Source of the DNA: Plantactinospora endophytica
Lineage (GTDB): Bacteria > Actinomycetota > Actinomycetes > Mycobacteriales > Micromonosporaceae
Reading direction: 5' to 3'
Assembly: GCF_016862915.1 (NCBI RefSeq)
Contig: NZ_BONW01000005.1
Coordinates: 1-64,000 of the forward strand
Length of the DNA: 64,000 nt
Position numbers and translations under genes: made by a program. Below are positions 8,689 to 18,112 of the stretch, piece by piece. Numbering within the stretch: position 1 is the first letter of the stretch; every line of letters begins with the position of its first letter. The notes under the pieces are model-generated. The model saw only the letters and a program-made list of their open reading frames with translations, was not told where the DNA came from and did no database searches.

Positions 8689-8778
8689 TCGGATTCCGCC
8701 GGCTGATCACCGGCCGGCGGGATCCGATCCGGTACGAGGCACCGCGGATCGCCCGCTCGGGGCGATCGGGCGATCCGC
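8689..8778 (+). terminator. Two consecutive hairpins between rpsB and tsf
   Basis: Stem 1 pairs TCGGATTCCGCCGGC (8689-8703) with GCCGGCGGGATCCGA (8713-8727), with one G.U pair. Stem 2 pairs GCGGATCGCCCG (8744-8755) perfectly with CGGGCGATCCGC (8767-8778). There is no U-tract, as is common in actinobacterial terminators. They could terminate or attenuate transcription so that S2 and EF-Ts levels differ. Confidence 0.6.
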
Positions 8779-8821
8779 AGAAGACCACGAATCAGCCGCG
8801 TTACACACCGAAGAGAGAGTC

Positions 8822-9652
8822 ATGTCCAACTTCACCGCCGCGGACGTCAAGAAGCTCCGGGACCTCACCGGCGCCGGCATGATGGACTGCAAGAAGGCCC
8901 TCACCGAGTCCGAGGGCGACTTCGACAAGGCTGTCGAGGTCCTGCGCGTCAAGGGCGTCAAGGACGTCGGCAAGCGGGCCGGCCGGACGGCCGCGAACGG
9001 CCTGGTGGCGCACTCCGGCAAGGCGTTGCTGGAACTCAACTGCGAGACCGACTTCGTCGCCAAGAACACCGACTTCATCGCGTTCGCGCAGCTCCTGGTC
9101 GAGCACGGTGCGCAGATCGGTGCCGCCGACGCCGAGGCGCTGCTCGGCAGCACGCTGCCGGACGGCAAGAACGTCGCCGACGCCGTACAGGAGCAGTCGG
9201 CCAAGATCGGTGAGAAGCTGGTGCTGAACCGCTTCGCCCTGGTGGACGGGACCGTCGCGGTCTACCTGCACCGCAAGGCGCAGGACCTGCCGCCGCAGGT
9301 CGGCGTGCTGGTGGAGTACACCGGCAAGGCCGACGAGGCGGCCGACGCCGACGCGCGCGGGGTCGCCATGCAGATCGCCGCGATGCGCCCGAAGTACCTC
9401 TCCCGGGACGAGGTCCCGGCCGAGACCGTCGCCTCCGAGCGGCGGATCGCCGAGCAGACCGCCCGCGAGGAGGGCAAGCCCGAGGCCGCCCTGTCCAAGA
9501 TCGTCGAGGGCCGGGTCAACGCGTTCTTCAAGGACTACGTCCTGATCGAGCAGTCCTCGGTCGCCGACAACAAGAAGTCGGTCAAGCAGGTGCTGGCCGA
9601 GGCCGGCATCGAGGTGACCCGGTTCGTCCGGTTCGAGGTCGGCCAGGCCTGA
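8822..9652 (+). CDS. tsf: Elongation factor Ts
   Basis: EF-Ts (276 aa), the nucleotide exchange factor for EF-Tu. The N-terminal UBA-like domain reads [19 protein letters not shown], and the signature [11 protein letters not shown] follows near residue 75. The C-terminus ends with [18 protein letters not shown]. It has a GAGAGAG ribosome-binding site and the usual position after rpsB. Confidence 0.99.
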   Translation: MSNFTAADVKKLRDLTGAGMMDCKKALTESEGDFDKAVEVLRVKGVKDVGKRAGRTAANGLVAHSGKALLELNCETDFVAKNTDFIAFAQLLVEHGAQIGAADAEALLGSTLPDGKNVADAVQEQSAKIGEKLVLNRFALVDGTVAVYLHRKAQDLPPQVGVLVEYTGKADEAADADARGVAMQIAAMRPKYLSRDEVPAETVASERRIAEQTAREEGKPEAALSKIVEGRVNAFFKDYVLIEQSSVADNKKSVKQVLAEAGIEVTRFVRFEVGQA

Positions 9653-9710
9653 GCCGGTTCCGCGAGCCCGGATCGCCGCGAGCCGGGCCTGCGGCGCAGT
9701 GACACGGACG

Positions 9711-9748
9711 GGAGGCCGCTGGTGTACGGAACGGACACCACGGCCTCC
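9711..9748 (+). terminator. Long hairpin between tsf and pyrH
   Basis: GGAGGCCG (9711-9718) pairs with CGGCCTCC (9741-9748), and the inner TGGTGT (9720-9725) with ACACCA (9735-9740), leaving one bulged C and a 9-nt loop. It lies 58 nt after the tsf stop. A -10-like TAGGGT at 9757-9762 follows and may be the pyrH promoter. Confidence 0.6.
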
Positions 9749-9822
9749 TCGTCACGTAGGGTCAGCAGCGGCAGGTTGGCTGAACTGGGCGCCGGCGTTC
9801 CGGCGTGGGAAAGGCGGGTCGG

Positions 9823-10590
9823 ATGACGCAGGTTGTGAGTGACCGGACCCTGGCGGCGGACGACCCGACGGCACCGCCGCCCGGGCGGGCCCGCAGGGTG
9901 GTGCTCAAGCTGTCCGGCGAGGTCTTCGGCGGCGGGGCGATCGGCGTCGACCCGGACGTCGTCCAGGCCATCGCGCGGCAGATCGCCACCGTGGTACGCC
10001 GGGGCGTGCAGGTCTCGGTGGTGGTCGGCGGCGGGAACTTCTTCCGGGGTGCGGAGCTGCAGAAGCGCGGCATGGACCGGGCCCGGGCCGACTACATGGG
10101 CATGCTCGGCACGGTGATGAACTGCCTCGCACTCCAGGACTTCCTGGAGAAGGAGGACATCGAGACGCGGGTGCAGAGCGCGATCACGATGGCCCAGGTG
10201 GCCGAGCCGTACATTCCGTTGCGGGCCATCCGGCACCTGGAGAAGGGCCGCGTGGTGATCTTCGGCGCGGGCGCCGGGATGCCGTACTTCTCCACCGACA
10301 CGGTTGCCGCCCAGCGGGCGCTGGAGATCCGCGCCGACGTGGTGCTGATGAGCAAGAACGGGGTGGACGGCGTCTACACGGCCGATCCGCGTACCGACCC
10401 GAACGCCAGCAAGCTCGACAAGATCACCTTCTCCGAGGTGCTGCGTCGCGGCCTCCGGGTCGCCGATGCCGCCGCGTTCAGCCTCTGCGAGGAGAATGGC
10501 CTGCCGATGCTGGTGTTCGGCGCCGAGGGCGACGACACCATCATCCGGGCGGTCGCCGGCGAGCCGATCGGCACGTTGATCACGACGTGA
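9823..10590 (+). CDS. pyrH: UMP kinase
   Basis: Uridylate kinase (255 aa), ATP + UMP to ADP + UDP, amino-acid-kinase fold. It has [13 protein letters not shown] near the start, [11 protein letters not shown], the [16 protein letters not shown] stretch, and [14 protein letters not shown] with [16 protein letters not shown]. The N-terminal 25 residues ([20 protein letters not shown]) extend beyond enteric homologues. Start at ATG 9823 (MTQVVS). frr follows after 85 bp. Confidence 0.97.
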   Translation: MTQVVSDRTLAADDPTAPPPGRARRVVLKLSGEVFGGGAIGVDPDVVQAIARQIATVVRRGVQVSVVVGGGNFFRGAELQKRGMDRARADYMGMLGTVMNCLALQDFLEKEDIETRVQSAITMAQVAEPYIPLRAIRHLEKGRVVIFGAGAGMPYFSTDTVAAQRALEIRADVVLMSKNGVDGVYTADPRTDPNASKLDKITFSEVLRRGLRVADAAAFSLCEENGLPMLVFGAEGDDTIIRAVAGEPIGTLITT

Positions 10591-10675
10591 GTCGGGCAGG
10601 GGCCCGGGCCGGCGGGTGGGGGCCGGGGTGCAGTATTTCGGGAGCAGCATCCAGCAGAGGGAGGCGAGGGAGCAG

Positions 10676-11233
10676 GTGATCGACGACACCCTCCTCGAGG
10701 CCGAGGAGAAGATGGAGCGCGCGGTCGAGCACGCCAAGGAGGAGTTTGGCGCCATCCGTACCGGGCGGGCCACTCCGGCGATGTTCTCCAAGATCATTAT
10801 CGACTACTACGGCAGTCCCACCCCGCTGACCCAGATGGCCTCCGTCGGGGTACCCGAGCCGCGGATGGCGATCATCAAGCCGTACGACGCGTCGCAGATC
10901 CAGGCGATGGAGAAGGCGATCCGCGACTCCGACCTCGGCGTGAACCCCAACAACGAGGGCAACCAGCTCCGCATCCTGCTGCCGCAGATGACCGAGGAGC
11001 GACGCCGGGACATGATTAAGGTGGCCCGGCACAAGGGTGAGGAAGCCAAGGTGGCGATCCGGAACATCCGCCGCCGGGGCAAGGAGGAACTCGACCGGAT
11101 CGTCAAGGACGGCGAGGCGGGCGAGGACGAGGGCCGACGTGCCGAGAAGGAACTCGACGACCTCACCCACAAGTACGTCTCGCACGTCGACGAGTTGGTG
11201 AAACACAAGGAAACCGAGTTGCTCGAGGTCTGA
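10676..11233 (+). CDS. frr: Ribosome recycling factor
   Basis: Ribosome recycling factor of exactly the canonical 185 aa, which with EF-G splits post-termination ribosomes. It begins [17 protein letters not shown] from a GTG at 10676 with a GAGGGAG ribosome-binding site, and contains [19 protein letters not shown] and the C-terminal [21 protein letters not shown] longer upstream reading would add 20 residues foreign to the family. Its TGA overlaps the cdsA ATG (TGATG), so the genes are coupled. Confidence 0.97.
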   Translation: MIDDTLLEAEEKMERAVEHAKEEFGAIRTGRATPAMFSKIIIDYYGSPTPLTQMASVGVPEPRMAIIKPYDASQIQAMEKAIRDSDLGVNPNNEGNQLRILLPQMTEERRRDMIKVARHKGEEAKVAIRNIRRRGKEELDRIVKDGEAGEDEGRRAEKELDDLTHKYVSHVDELVKHKETELLEV

Positions 11234-13056
11234 TGTCCCACGTCGACCCCTACGGCGGTAGCGCGGAGCCGCGTGGCTGGCAGCGGCCGGAGCAACCACC
11301 TGGCCCGGAGTGGTCCCGTGGCCCGGGGCGCCAGGACGGGCCCACGGGCCGACGGCGGCCGGCCGGCGACGACGACGCCTGGGCTCGGGCGCGGCACGGC
11401 GGTGCCGCGCCCGACGCCTATTCCGCCCCGACCGATTCCTATCCGGTCACCTCGGAGCCCCGCCCGGCCACCCCGGGGGCGTACCCGCCCCCGGTCGGCG
11501 CGTATCCGGGTGCACCGTCCCCGGCCGGACCGGCAGAGACGTATCCGGGCACGCCCGGTGGCTACCCGGGGCCGGGGACCGGTTATCCGGGACCAGGCAA
11601 CGACTATCCGGGACCAGGCAACGACTATCCGGGACCAGGCAACGACTACCCGGGACCAGGGAACGGCTACCCGGAGCCCGGCAACGACTACCCGGCCGGG
11701 CCGGCCGACGGCTTCCCCGAACCTGCGAACGGCTATCCGGCGGGGCCTGCGAACGGCTATCCGCGTGGACCCGCGAACGGCTATCCGGCGGGGCCTGTGG
11801 ACGGCTACCCGCCCGGACCCGCGAACGGCTATCCGTCCGGTGCGATGGACGACCGTCCGTCCGGGCCCGTGGACGACTTCCGGGGGGCGGGGGAGGGCTA
11901 TCCCGACGCCGGTCGCCGGGCGGGCGGATCGACCGGGCACCGCAACGGGCACCTGGCCGAGGGCGTACCGGATCCTACGGCGGAGTGGCGTTCCGCCGAG
12001 TCGGCCGGCGACCGGCCGGGGGGCCCCGACGACGGCGTGCAGGCGTACCGGAACGGTGCCGGCCGGCGTGACGGCGGTGACCGGCGCGACGGTGACGACC
12101 TGGTCGGTGCCGGCCCCGGGGTGGATCCGCCGACCAACCCGGTCGGCTGGCCGCTCGTCGACCCGGAGCCGGAGCCGGATCCGTCCGCGCGGCGGGGCCC
12201 GGGACGGCGCCGGGCGACCCGGTCCGGCAAGCCCGCCGGCCAGTCCCGGGCCGGCCGGAACCTGCCGGCCGCGATCGGGGTCGGACTCGGGCTCGGCGCG
12301 GCGATCGTCGTCCCGCTCTTCCTGTTCCGCCCGGCCTTCCTCGCCGTGGTCGCGCTCGCGGTCGGCATCGGCATCTGGGAGATGACCCGGGCGGTACGCC
12401 CCGCCGGAATGCACCCGCCGCTCGTGCCGCTGGTCGGCGGTGGCCTGCTGATGGTCGGGCTGGCCTGGTGGGCCGGTCCGGACGCGCTCAGCCTCGGGCT
12501 GCTGGTGACGGTGCTGGCCACCATGGTCTGGCGGCTCGGCGACGGGCCGGCCGGCTACCAGCGGGACATGATCGCGGCCACCCTGATCGCGGTCTACGTG
12601 TCGTTTCTCGGCGGGTTCGCGGCCCTGCTCGCCGCCGAGCCGGCCGACGGTGAGCTGCGGGTGCTGGTCACCCTGGTCGCGGTGGTCCTCTCCGACACCG
12701 GCGGGTACGCCGCCGGGGTGGCCTTCGGCAAGCACCCGATGGCGCCCTCGGTGAGCCCGAAGAAGTCCTGGGAGGGCTTTGCCGGCTCGGTGCTGGCGGC
12801 TGCCGTGGGCAGTTCCGTGCTGCTGGCGCTCCTGCTCGACGTCGAGTTGTGGTGGGGGGCCCTGTTCGGGGTGGCGGTCTCGGTGGCGGCGGTCCTCGGC
12901 GACCTGGCCGAGTCCATGATCAAGCGGGATCTCAAGGTCAAGGACATGAGCAACCTGCTGCCGGGGCACGGCGGGCTGATGGACCGGCTGGACTCGATCC
13001 TCTTCGCGGTGCCCACCGCCTACCTACTACTGGCGATCTTCGTCCAGCCCGGCTGA
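11233..13056 (+). CDS. cdsA: CDP-diglyceride synthase with long repetitive N-terminus
   Basis: Phosphatidate cytidylyltransferase, making CDP-diacylglycerol from CTP and phosphatidic acid in the membrane. The C-terminal 265 residues carry multiple transmembrane helices and the CDS signature [19 protein letters not shown] followed by MDRLDS. The first 340 residues are unusual: Pro/Gly/Tyr/Asp-rich repeats such as GPGNDYP and PANGYPAG, encoded by repeated CCGGGACCAGGCAACGACTA units around 11580-11850. Total length is 607 aa, against about 270-300 for typical CdsA. The ATG overlaps the frr stop; an internal start is possible but none is clearly better. Confidence 0.93.
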   Translation: MSHVDPYGGSAEPRGWQRPEQPPGPEWSRGPGRQDGPTGRRRPAGDDDAWARARHGGAAPDAYSAPTDSYPVTSEPRPATPGAYPPPVGAYPGAPSPAGPAETYPGTPGGYPGPGTGYPGPGNDYPGPGNDYPGPGNDYPGPGNGYPEPGNDYPAGPADGFPEPANGYPAGPANGYPRGPANGYPAGPVDGYPPGPANGYPSGAMDDRPSGPVDDFRGAGEGYPDAGRRAGGSTGHRNGHLAEGVPDPTAEWRSAESAGDRPGGPDDGVQAYRNGAGRRDGGDRRDGDDLVGAGPGVDPPTNPVGWPLVDPEPEPDPSARRGPGRRRATRSGKPAGQSRAGRNLPAAIGVGLGLGAAIVVPLFLFRPAFLAVVALAVGIGIWEMTRAVRPAGMHPPLVPLVGGGLLMVGLAWWAGPDALSLGLLVTVLATMVWRLGDGPAGYQRDMIAATLIAVYVSFLGGFAALLAAEPADGELRVLVTLVAVVLSDTGGYAAGVAFGKHPMAPSVSPKKSWEGFAGSVLAAAVGSSVLLALLLDVELWWGALFGVAVSVAAVLGDLAESMIKRDLKVKDMSNLLPGHGGLMDRLDSILFAVPTAYLLLAIFVQPG

Positions 13057-13159
13057 GAGGTGCGATGAGGCGGCACATCCGGGGCGTCCGGCCCTGGTCA
13101 CGGGTTCGGCACCTCCGGCCAGGTGCGTTGTCGCGCCGACGTGGGAGACTGGACGGGCC

Positions 13160-14293
13160 ATGACAAGCCTGCCCTTGATCCAGATCGCGCCGGACGACCC
13201 GACCGGGTCTCCGTCGCGTCGCGCGGCGATGCCACCCCGACACCTCGCCGACCTCGACCTGTCCGGGCGGCAGGCGGCCGTCGCCGAGCTGGGCGAGCCC
13301 GCGTTCCGGGCCCGGCAGATCTCCACGCACTACTTCGGGCGGCTGGTTCGTGACCCGGCGCGGATGACGGACCTGCCCGCCGCCAGTCGGGACCGGATCG
13401 CGGCCGAGCTGCTGCCACCGCTGCTCACCCCGGTACGCGAGGTCGCCACCGACGACGGCGCGACCCGCAAGGCCCTGTGGCGGCTGCACGACGGATCGCT
13501 GGTGGAGAGCGTGTTGATGGGTTACCCGGACCGGGTCACCGTCTGCATCTCCAGCCAGGCCGGCTGCGGCATGGCCTGCCCGTTCTGCGCCACCGGTCAG
13601 GCCGGGCTGACCCGCAACCTCTCCACCGCCGAGATCGTCGACCAGGCGGTCTACCTCGCCGGGGTGGCCGCCTCCGGCGCGATCGCCGGGTCACCGTCCC
13701 GGCTGTCCCACGTGGTCTTCATGGGCATGGGCGAACCGCTGGCCAACTACGCCCGGGTGGTGGCCGCCGTACGCCGGCTGACCGCACCGGCTCCGGAGGG
13801 GCTCGGCCTCTCACAGCGGCACGTCACCGTCTCCACGGTCGGTCTGGTCCCGGCGATGCGCCGGCTGGCCGACGAGGGACTGTCGGTGACTCTTGCGTTG
13901 TCGCTGCATGCACCCGATGATGACTTGCGCGACGAACTGGTCCCGGTCAACCAGCGGTGGAAGGTTGCCGAGGTGCTGGACGCCGCATGGCACTACGCGG
14001 AGTGTACGGGGCGTCGCGTGTCCATTGAATACGCGATGATCAGAGATGTGAACGACCAGCCGTGGCGCGCTGACCTCCTCGGTCGGCTGCTGGCCGGTCG
14101 ATCGACCCACGTGAACCTGATCCCGCTCAACCCGACTCCGGGGAGCCGCTGGGACGCGAGCCCGAAGCCGGTAGAGCGGGAGTTCGTCCGGCGGCTCCGC
14201 GCGGCCGGCGTCTCGACGACCGTTCGGGACACCCGGGGGCGCGAGATCGACGGTGCGTGCGGCCAACTGGCCGCCGCGGCGGTGACGCGGTGA
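13160..14293 (+). CDS. rlmN: Dual-specificity RNA methyltransferase RlmN
   Basis: Radical SAM enzyme (377 aa) that methylates A2503 of 23S rRNA, and in characterised members A37 of some tRNAs, at C2. The cluster motif is CGMACPFC (C-x3-C-x2-C), followed by [11 protein letters not shown]. Others are [26 protein letters not shown] and the catalytic C-terminal Cys in [10 protein letters not shown]. Start ATG 13160; a GAGACT box at 13145-13150 suggests a very short or leaderless transcript. Confidence 0.96.
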   Translation: MTSLPLIQIAPDDPTGSPSRRAAMPPRHLADLDLSGRQAAVAELGEPAFRARQISTHYFGRLVRDPARMTDLPAASRDRIAAELLPPLLTPVREVATDDGATRKALWRLHDGSLVESVLMGYPDRVTVCISSQAGCGMACPFCATGQAGLTRNLSTAEIVDQAVYLAGVAASGAIAGSPSRLSHVVFMGMGEPLANYARVVAAVRRLTAPAPEGLGLSQRHVTVSTVGLVPAMRRLADEGLSVTLALSLHAPDDDLRDELVPVNQRWKVAEVLDAAWHYAECTGRRVSIEYAMIRDVNDQPWRADLLGRLLAGRSTHVNLIPLNPTPGSRWDASPKPVEREFVRRLRAAGVSTTVRDTRGREIDGACGQLAAAAVTR

Positions 14294-14355
14294 GCGACCG
14301 GGTCGACAGGCTTAGTAGTGCCGCTTGCGGCGCCGACGCGCGTGGCGGGGCGGCG

Positions 14356-14383
14356 GCGTGAGCGAGCGAAGCGAGCGAGCGAA
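14356..14383 (+). repeat. GAGCGAGCGAA-type short repeat
   Basis: The stretch GAGCGAGCGAAGCGAGCGAG, continuing with CGAAC, lies between rlmN and the DivIVA-like gene. Similar GCGAGC-rich elements are scattered through actinomycete intergenic regions. It lies just ahead of the ribosome-binding site of the next gene. Confidence 0.5.
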
Positions 14384-14395
14384 CCAGGAGACATA

Positions 14396-15796
14396 GTGGC
14401 GAGTCAGGGTCAGCGTTTCCGGCGCAAGGCGCTCCGGCGGGGCTACAAGGTCGATGAGGTGGACACGTTCCTGGATCGTGTCGAGGCCACGCTCGCCGGT
14501 GAGCCGCTGGGCGCGCCCGTCGCCTCCCAGGAGGTGCACGACGTCGTATTCCGGGTGCGTTTCGGCGGCTACGACGAGTGGCAGGTGGACCTGCACCTCG
14601 ACCGCGTCGAGCGGCAGATCGCCGAGCTGGAGGAGCGCGGCGGGAGCGGCGGAGGCAGCGGCCGGGGCGGGGATCCTCGGCTGGCCGACCGGGGCGCGCC
14701 GGACCGGATGGGTCCGCCCGACCGGCTCGGCCCGCCGGACCGGATGGGGCCACCCGATCGGATGGGTCCGCCGGACCGGATGGGTCCGCCGATGCGCGAC
14801 GATCGCAGCCTGCCGCCCGGACCGTCGCGGCCGATGCCGGCGCAGGCCGGTCCGCCCAACGGCCCCAACGGTCCCTACGGCCAGTACGACGAGCCGACCG
14901 GCACCTTCGGCGGAGGCTTCGGCGGCCAGCGGGGTGGCTTCGACCAGCAGCGTGCCGGAATGGAGCCGCCGCCGCGCGGTGGGTTCGACCCGCAACGGGG
15001 TGGCTTCGAGGGGCAGCGGGGCGGCTTCGACCCGCAGCGCGGAGGCTTCGAGGGGCAGCGGGGCGGTTTCGAGTCGCAGCGTGGTGGATTCGACCCGCAG
15101 CGGGGTGGGATGGAGCCGCCGCAGCGGGGCGGGTTCGACCCGCAGCGCGGTGGTCCGCCCGAGCCCTCCCGGGGTGGCTTCGACCCGCAGCGGGGTGGGA
15201 TGGAGCCGCCGCAGCGGGGTGGCTTCGAGCCGCAGCGTGGGCCGGGGGCGGGCGCGCCGCTGCCGCCGCGTACCCCTGGTGGACCGGGGGGTCCGGCCGG
15301 CGGGTTCGGGCCGGACGAGCGCTTCGACGGGTTCGACGCGGGGCGGCCCGGCAGGGCGGACATGACGGCCGAGATCCGGATGCCGGACCGGGACCTGCGC
15401 GGCCCGGGACGTGGCATGGGGGACGCCCTGCCGCCGATGCCGGCGCCGGCCGGTGGGCCGCCGCCGATGGCCGGCCCGCCGATGGGTGGTCCGCCGGCAG
15501 CCGGCCCCGGGCTCGGTGGCGGTCCGCCGCTGATGGGTCCGCCCGGTAGCGAGATGGCCCGGATCGACCACATCCGGCGCACCTTCCAGGTACGCCGGTT
15601 CGGCAGCGGCTACGACCCGGACCAGGTCGACCGGCTGTTCGAGGGGATCCTCGGCAGCATGGCGGGGCGCGGGCCGATGCCGGTCAACCCGGTGGACCTC
15701 GACACCACCCGGTTCGGTCTGGTTCCCGGCGGCTACTTCGAGGCCGAGGTCGACGCCGCCCTCAAGGAGGTCAAGGACCTGCTGCTCGGCCAGTGA
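14396..15796 (+). CDS. DivIVA-like protein with duplicated terminal domains
   Basis: 466 aa. The first 80 residues hold two DivIVA-type units, FRRKALRRGYKVDEVDTFLD and FRVRFGGYDEWQVDLHLDRV. The last 80 hold two more, FQVRRFGSGYDPDQVDRLFE and FGLVPGGYFEAEVDAALKEV. Between them lie about 300 low-complexity residues with repeats MGPPDR (14700-14790) and RGGFDPQRGGF (14930-15240). DivIVA proteins mark curved membrane or growing poles; a polar-growth or septation role is an inference. The GTG at 14396 has an AGGAG ribosome-binding site; the 26 codons upstream look non-coding. Confidence 0.85.
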   Translation: MASQGQRFRRKALRRGYKVDEVDTFLDRVEATLAGEPLGAPVASQEVHDVVFRVRFGGYDEWQVDLHLDRVERQIAELEERGGSGGGSGRGGDPRLADRGAPDRMGPPDRLGPPDRMGPPDRMGPPDRMGPPMRDDRSLPPGPSRPMPAQAGPPNGPNGPYGQYDEPTGTFGGGFGGQRGGFDQQRAGMEPPPRGGFDPQRGGFEGQRGGFDPQRGGFEGQRGGFESQRGGFDPQRGGMEPPQRGGFDPQRGGPPEPSRGGFDPQRGGMEPPQRGGFEPQRGPGAGAPLPPRTPGGPGGPAGGFGPDERFDGFDAGRPGRADMTAEIRMPDRDLRGPGRGMGDALPPMPAPAGGPPPMAGPPMGGPPAAGPGLGGGPPLMGPPGSEMARIDHIRRTFQVRRFGSGYDPDQVDRLFEGILGSMAGRGPMPVNPVDLDTTRFGLVPGGYFEAEVDAALKEVKDLLLGQ

Positions 15797-15903
15797 CCGG
15801 TCCCGCCTCGCCCGGCGGGCGGGTGCGGACAGGTGCGGCCGGCGCCGATCAGCGCCGGCCGCCGCCCGTGGCGTCGGGTCGTAAGGTCAGTCGGTTCGTG
15901 CGG

Positions 15904-16128
15904 TCAGGAGCGCAGGCCGTTGCGGCGCAGGATCGCGTCGCCGACGACGGCGAGGACCAGGAACGCGGCGATACCACCGAGCCAGAGCTTCTCGATGCCG
16001 CTGACCTCGTTGTTGTTGAACATCATCAGCACCAGCGCCGCCGCCGAGAGGATCGCGCCGATCCGGCCCGCCCTGCGGGGCCCCGGCTTGCGTTGGTCGG
16101 GTGACGTCACCGGCTCGCTTCCAGCCAC
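15904..16128 (-). CDS. DUF2631-like small membrane protein
   Basis: 74 aa with two hydrophobic helices (AGRIGAILSAAALVLMMF and LWLGGIAAFLVLAVVGDAIL) and a basic end (LRRNGLRS). It resembles DUF2631 proteins of actinobacteria, which occur in this chromosomal neighbourhood in mycobacteria; function unknown. The start is GTG at 16128, preceded by GAGGAAGGA. Longer upstream frames lack family features. It is divergent from the MBL-Rieske gene. Confidence 0.72.
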   Translation of the reverse strand: MAGSEPVTSPDQRKPGPRRAGRIGAILSAAALVLMMFNNNEVSGIEKLWLGGIAAFLVLAVVGDAILRRNGLRS

Positions 16129-16357
16129 TTTCCGGTCCTTCCTCACGATCGGATGCTGGTAAGTCTGGCATGGGCCGCCCGGCCCGCACCGCACGGGCCG
16201 GGCACTGCGCCACCGTCGCACCGTGCCTGACGGCGGGCTCCGGCGCGATCGGGTGCGCAACCCGGCGTCGCGGGTCGACCGGTACGGGGCCTCCGGTAGC
16301 GTTTGGGCGTACGCCTGTGATCGCCTGGGGCGAGGGACGAGATAGGGGGACCGTGCG

Positions 16358-17953
16358 GTGCGACTGACCGGTACGGGGCACGCGAGCATGCGGATCGACA
16401 CCGGTGCGGGCAGCATCCTGTGCGACCCGTGGGTCAACCCGGCCTACTTCGCCTCATGGTTCCCGTTCCCGGACAATTCACAGCTCGACTGGGAGACCCT
16501 CGGCGACGTCGACTACCTCTACGTCTCGCACCTGCACCGGGACCACTTCGACGCGGCGCACCTGAAGCGCTTCATCTCGAAGAAGGCCACCGTGCTGCTG
16601 CCGGAGTACCCCACCTCCGAGTTGGAGGACGAGCTGCGGGACCTCGGCTTCACCAGCTTTCTGCGTACGAAGAGCGAGGAGGTCGTCGAGCTGGACGGCG
16701 GCCTCAAGGTGATGATCCAGGCACTCACCAGCCCCACCGACGGGCCGATCGGCGACTCCTCGCTCTGGGTGGAGTACGACGGCGTACGCCTGCTCAACCA
16801 GAACGACGCCCGCCCGACCGACCTCGGGGTCTTCGCCGAGCTGGGACACGTGCACGCGCACCTGCTCCAGTTCTCCGGCGCGATCTGGTACCCGATGGTC
16901 TACGAGCTGCCCAGCGCGGCCAAGACCGCCTTCGGCAAGCAGAAGCGGGACCGGCAGATGGACCGGACCATCCGCTACATCGACGACCTCAAGGCGTCCT
17001 GGGTCTTTCCCATCGCCGGCCCGCCGTGCTTCCTCGACGACGAACTGTGGCAGTTCAACGACATCCACGGCGACGAGGGCAACATCTTCCCCGACCAGCA
17101 GGTCTTCCTCGACCACTACAACGGGCTGGGCTACGACAACGGGGTGATCCTGCTGCCCGGCAGCGTCTCCGAGATCGGCACGGAGAGCGTGCACACCACG
17201 CACCCGGTGCCGGACGTGCGGGAGTTCTTCGACCGCAAGGAGGAGCACCTGCGGGCGTACCAGGAGCGGGCGCGGCCGGTGATCGAGGCGGCGAAGGCGT
17301 CCTGGCGGCACCCCGAGATCGACGTACTGGCCGGGATGAAGCGGCGGATCGAGCCGCTGCTGGACGAGTCGATCTACCTCGCCAAGGGGGTCGGCGGACC
17401 GGTCCGGTTCGACCTGGTCGGCTACGACGGCGAGTCCGTCGAATCGATCCTGGTGGACTTCCCCGGCAAGGAGGTCCGGCCGTACGCGGACGAGAAGGTC
17501 CGCTACCGGTTCCGTACCGAGCGGGCGCTGGTCGAGCACCTGCTGCACATCGAGGAGGTGGACTGGGTCAACTCGCTCTTTCTCTCCTGCCGCTTCTCGG
17601 CGGCCCGGATCGGCCAGTACAACGAGTTCGTCTACGCCTTCTTCAAGTGCCTCTCCGAGGAGCGCCTCCAGTACGCCGAGGGCTGGTACGACGAGCACGA
17701 GCGGAGCACCGACGCCGAGGACATCACCATCGGCGACTGGGTGGTGCAGCGGCGCTGCCCGCACCTGAAGGCGGACCTGACCCGGTTCGGCATCGTCGAG
17801 GACAACCAGCTCACCTGCCAGTTGCACGGTTGGCGGTTCGACCTGGCCAGCGGGCGCTGCCTGACCAGCGTCGGCCACTCGATCCGGGCGCACCGGGCCG
17901 ACGAGGCTCCGGCCACCGTCCCGGTCGAGGCCGAGGCCGAGCCGGCCGGCTGA
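16358..17953 (+). CDS. Metallo-beta-lactamase-fold / Rieske [2Fe-2S] fusion
   Basis: 531 aa. Residues 1-240 form an MBL-fold hydrolase with the metal motif SHLHRDHFD (H-x-H-x-D-H), most like the UlaG-type group. The last 100 residues are a Rieske domain with both ligand pairs: CPHLKAD (C-x-H) and CQLHGWRFD (C-x2-H). The combination recalls CMP-sialic-acid hydroxylase (CMAH), but there the Rieske domain is N-terminal. Substrate unknown; an iron-dependent oxygenase or redox-gated hydrolase is possible. GTG start at 16358. It is a lone transcription unit. Confidence 0.83.
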   Translation: MRLTGTGHASMRIDTGAGSILCDPWVNPAYFASWFPFPDNSQLDWETLGDVDYLYVSHLHRDHFDAAHLKRFISKKATVLLPEYPTSELEDELRDLGFTSFLRTKSEEVVELDGGLKVMIQALTSPTDGPIGDSSLWVEYDGVRLLNQNDARPTDLGVFAELGHVHAHLLQFSGAIWYPMVYELPSAAKTAFGKQKRDRQMDRTIRYIDDLKASWVFPIAGPPCFLDDELWQFNDIHGDEGNIFPDQQVFLDHYNGLGYDNGVILLPGSVSEIGTESVHTTHPVPDVREFFDRKEEHLRAYQERARPVIEAAKASWRHPEIDVLAGMKRRIEPLLDESIYLAKGVGGPVRFDLVGYDGESVESILVDFPGKEVRPYADEKVRYRFRTERALVEHLLHIEEVDWVNSLFLSCRFSAARIGQYNEFVYAFFKCLSEERLQYAEGWYDEHERSTDAEDITIGDWVVQRRCPHLKADLTRFGIVEDNQLTCQLHGWRFDLASGRCLTSVGHSIRAHRADEAPATVPVEAEAEPAG

Positions 17954-17957
17954 ACCC

Positions 17958-18052
17958 GGCGCCACCACTGCCACGCGTCCCGGCGCCACCACTGCGCTGT
18001 CACGCGTCCCGGCGCCACCACTGCGCCGTCACGCGTCCCGGGCCGCCCGGGA
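17958..18052 (+). repeat. Three tandem repeats ending in a terminator hairpin
   Basis: CGGCGCCACCACTGC...ACGCGTCC occurs three times (17958-17980, 17981-18009, 18010-18038; 23, 29 and 29 bp). The palindrome TCCCGGG-CCG-CCCGGGA follows at 18036-18052. The array lies between two convergent genes, so the hairpin is a plausible bidirectional terminator. Confidence 0.75.
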
Positions 18053-18112
18053 CCGCCGGGCCGTGCTCGGTGTGCAGGTCAACGGGATCCTGGAGACGCG
18101 TGACGGCGGGAC

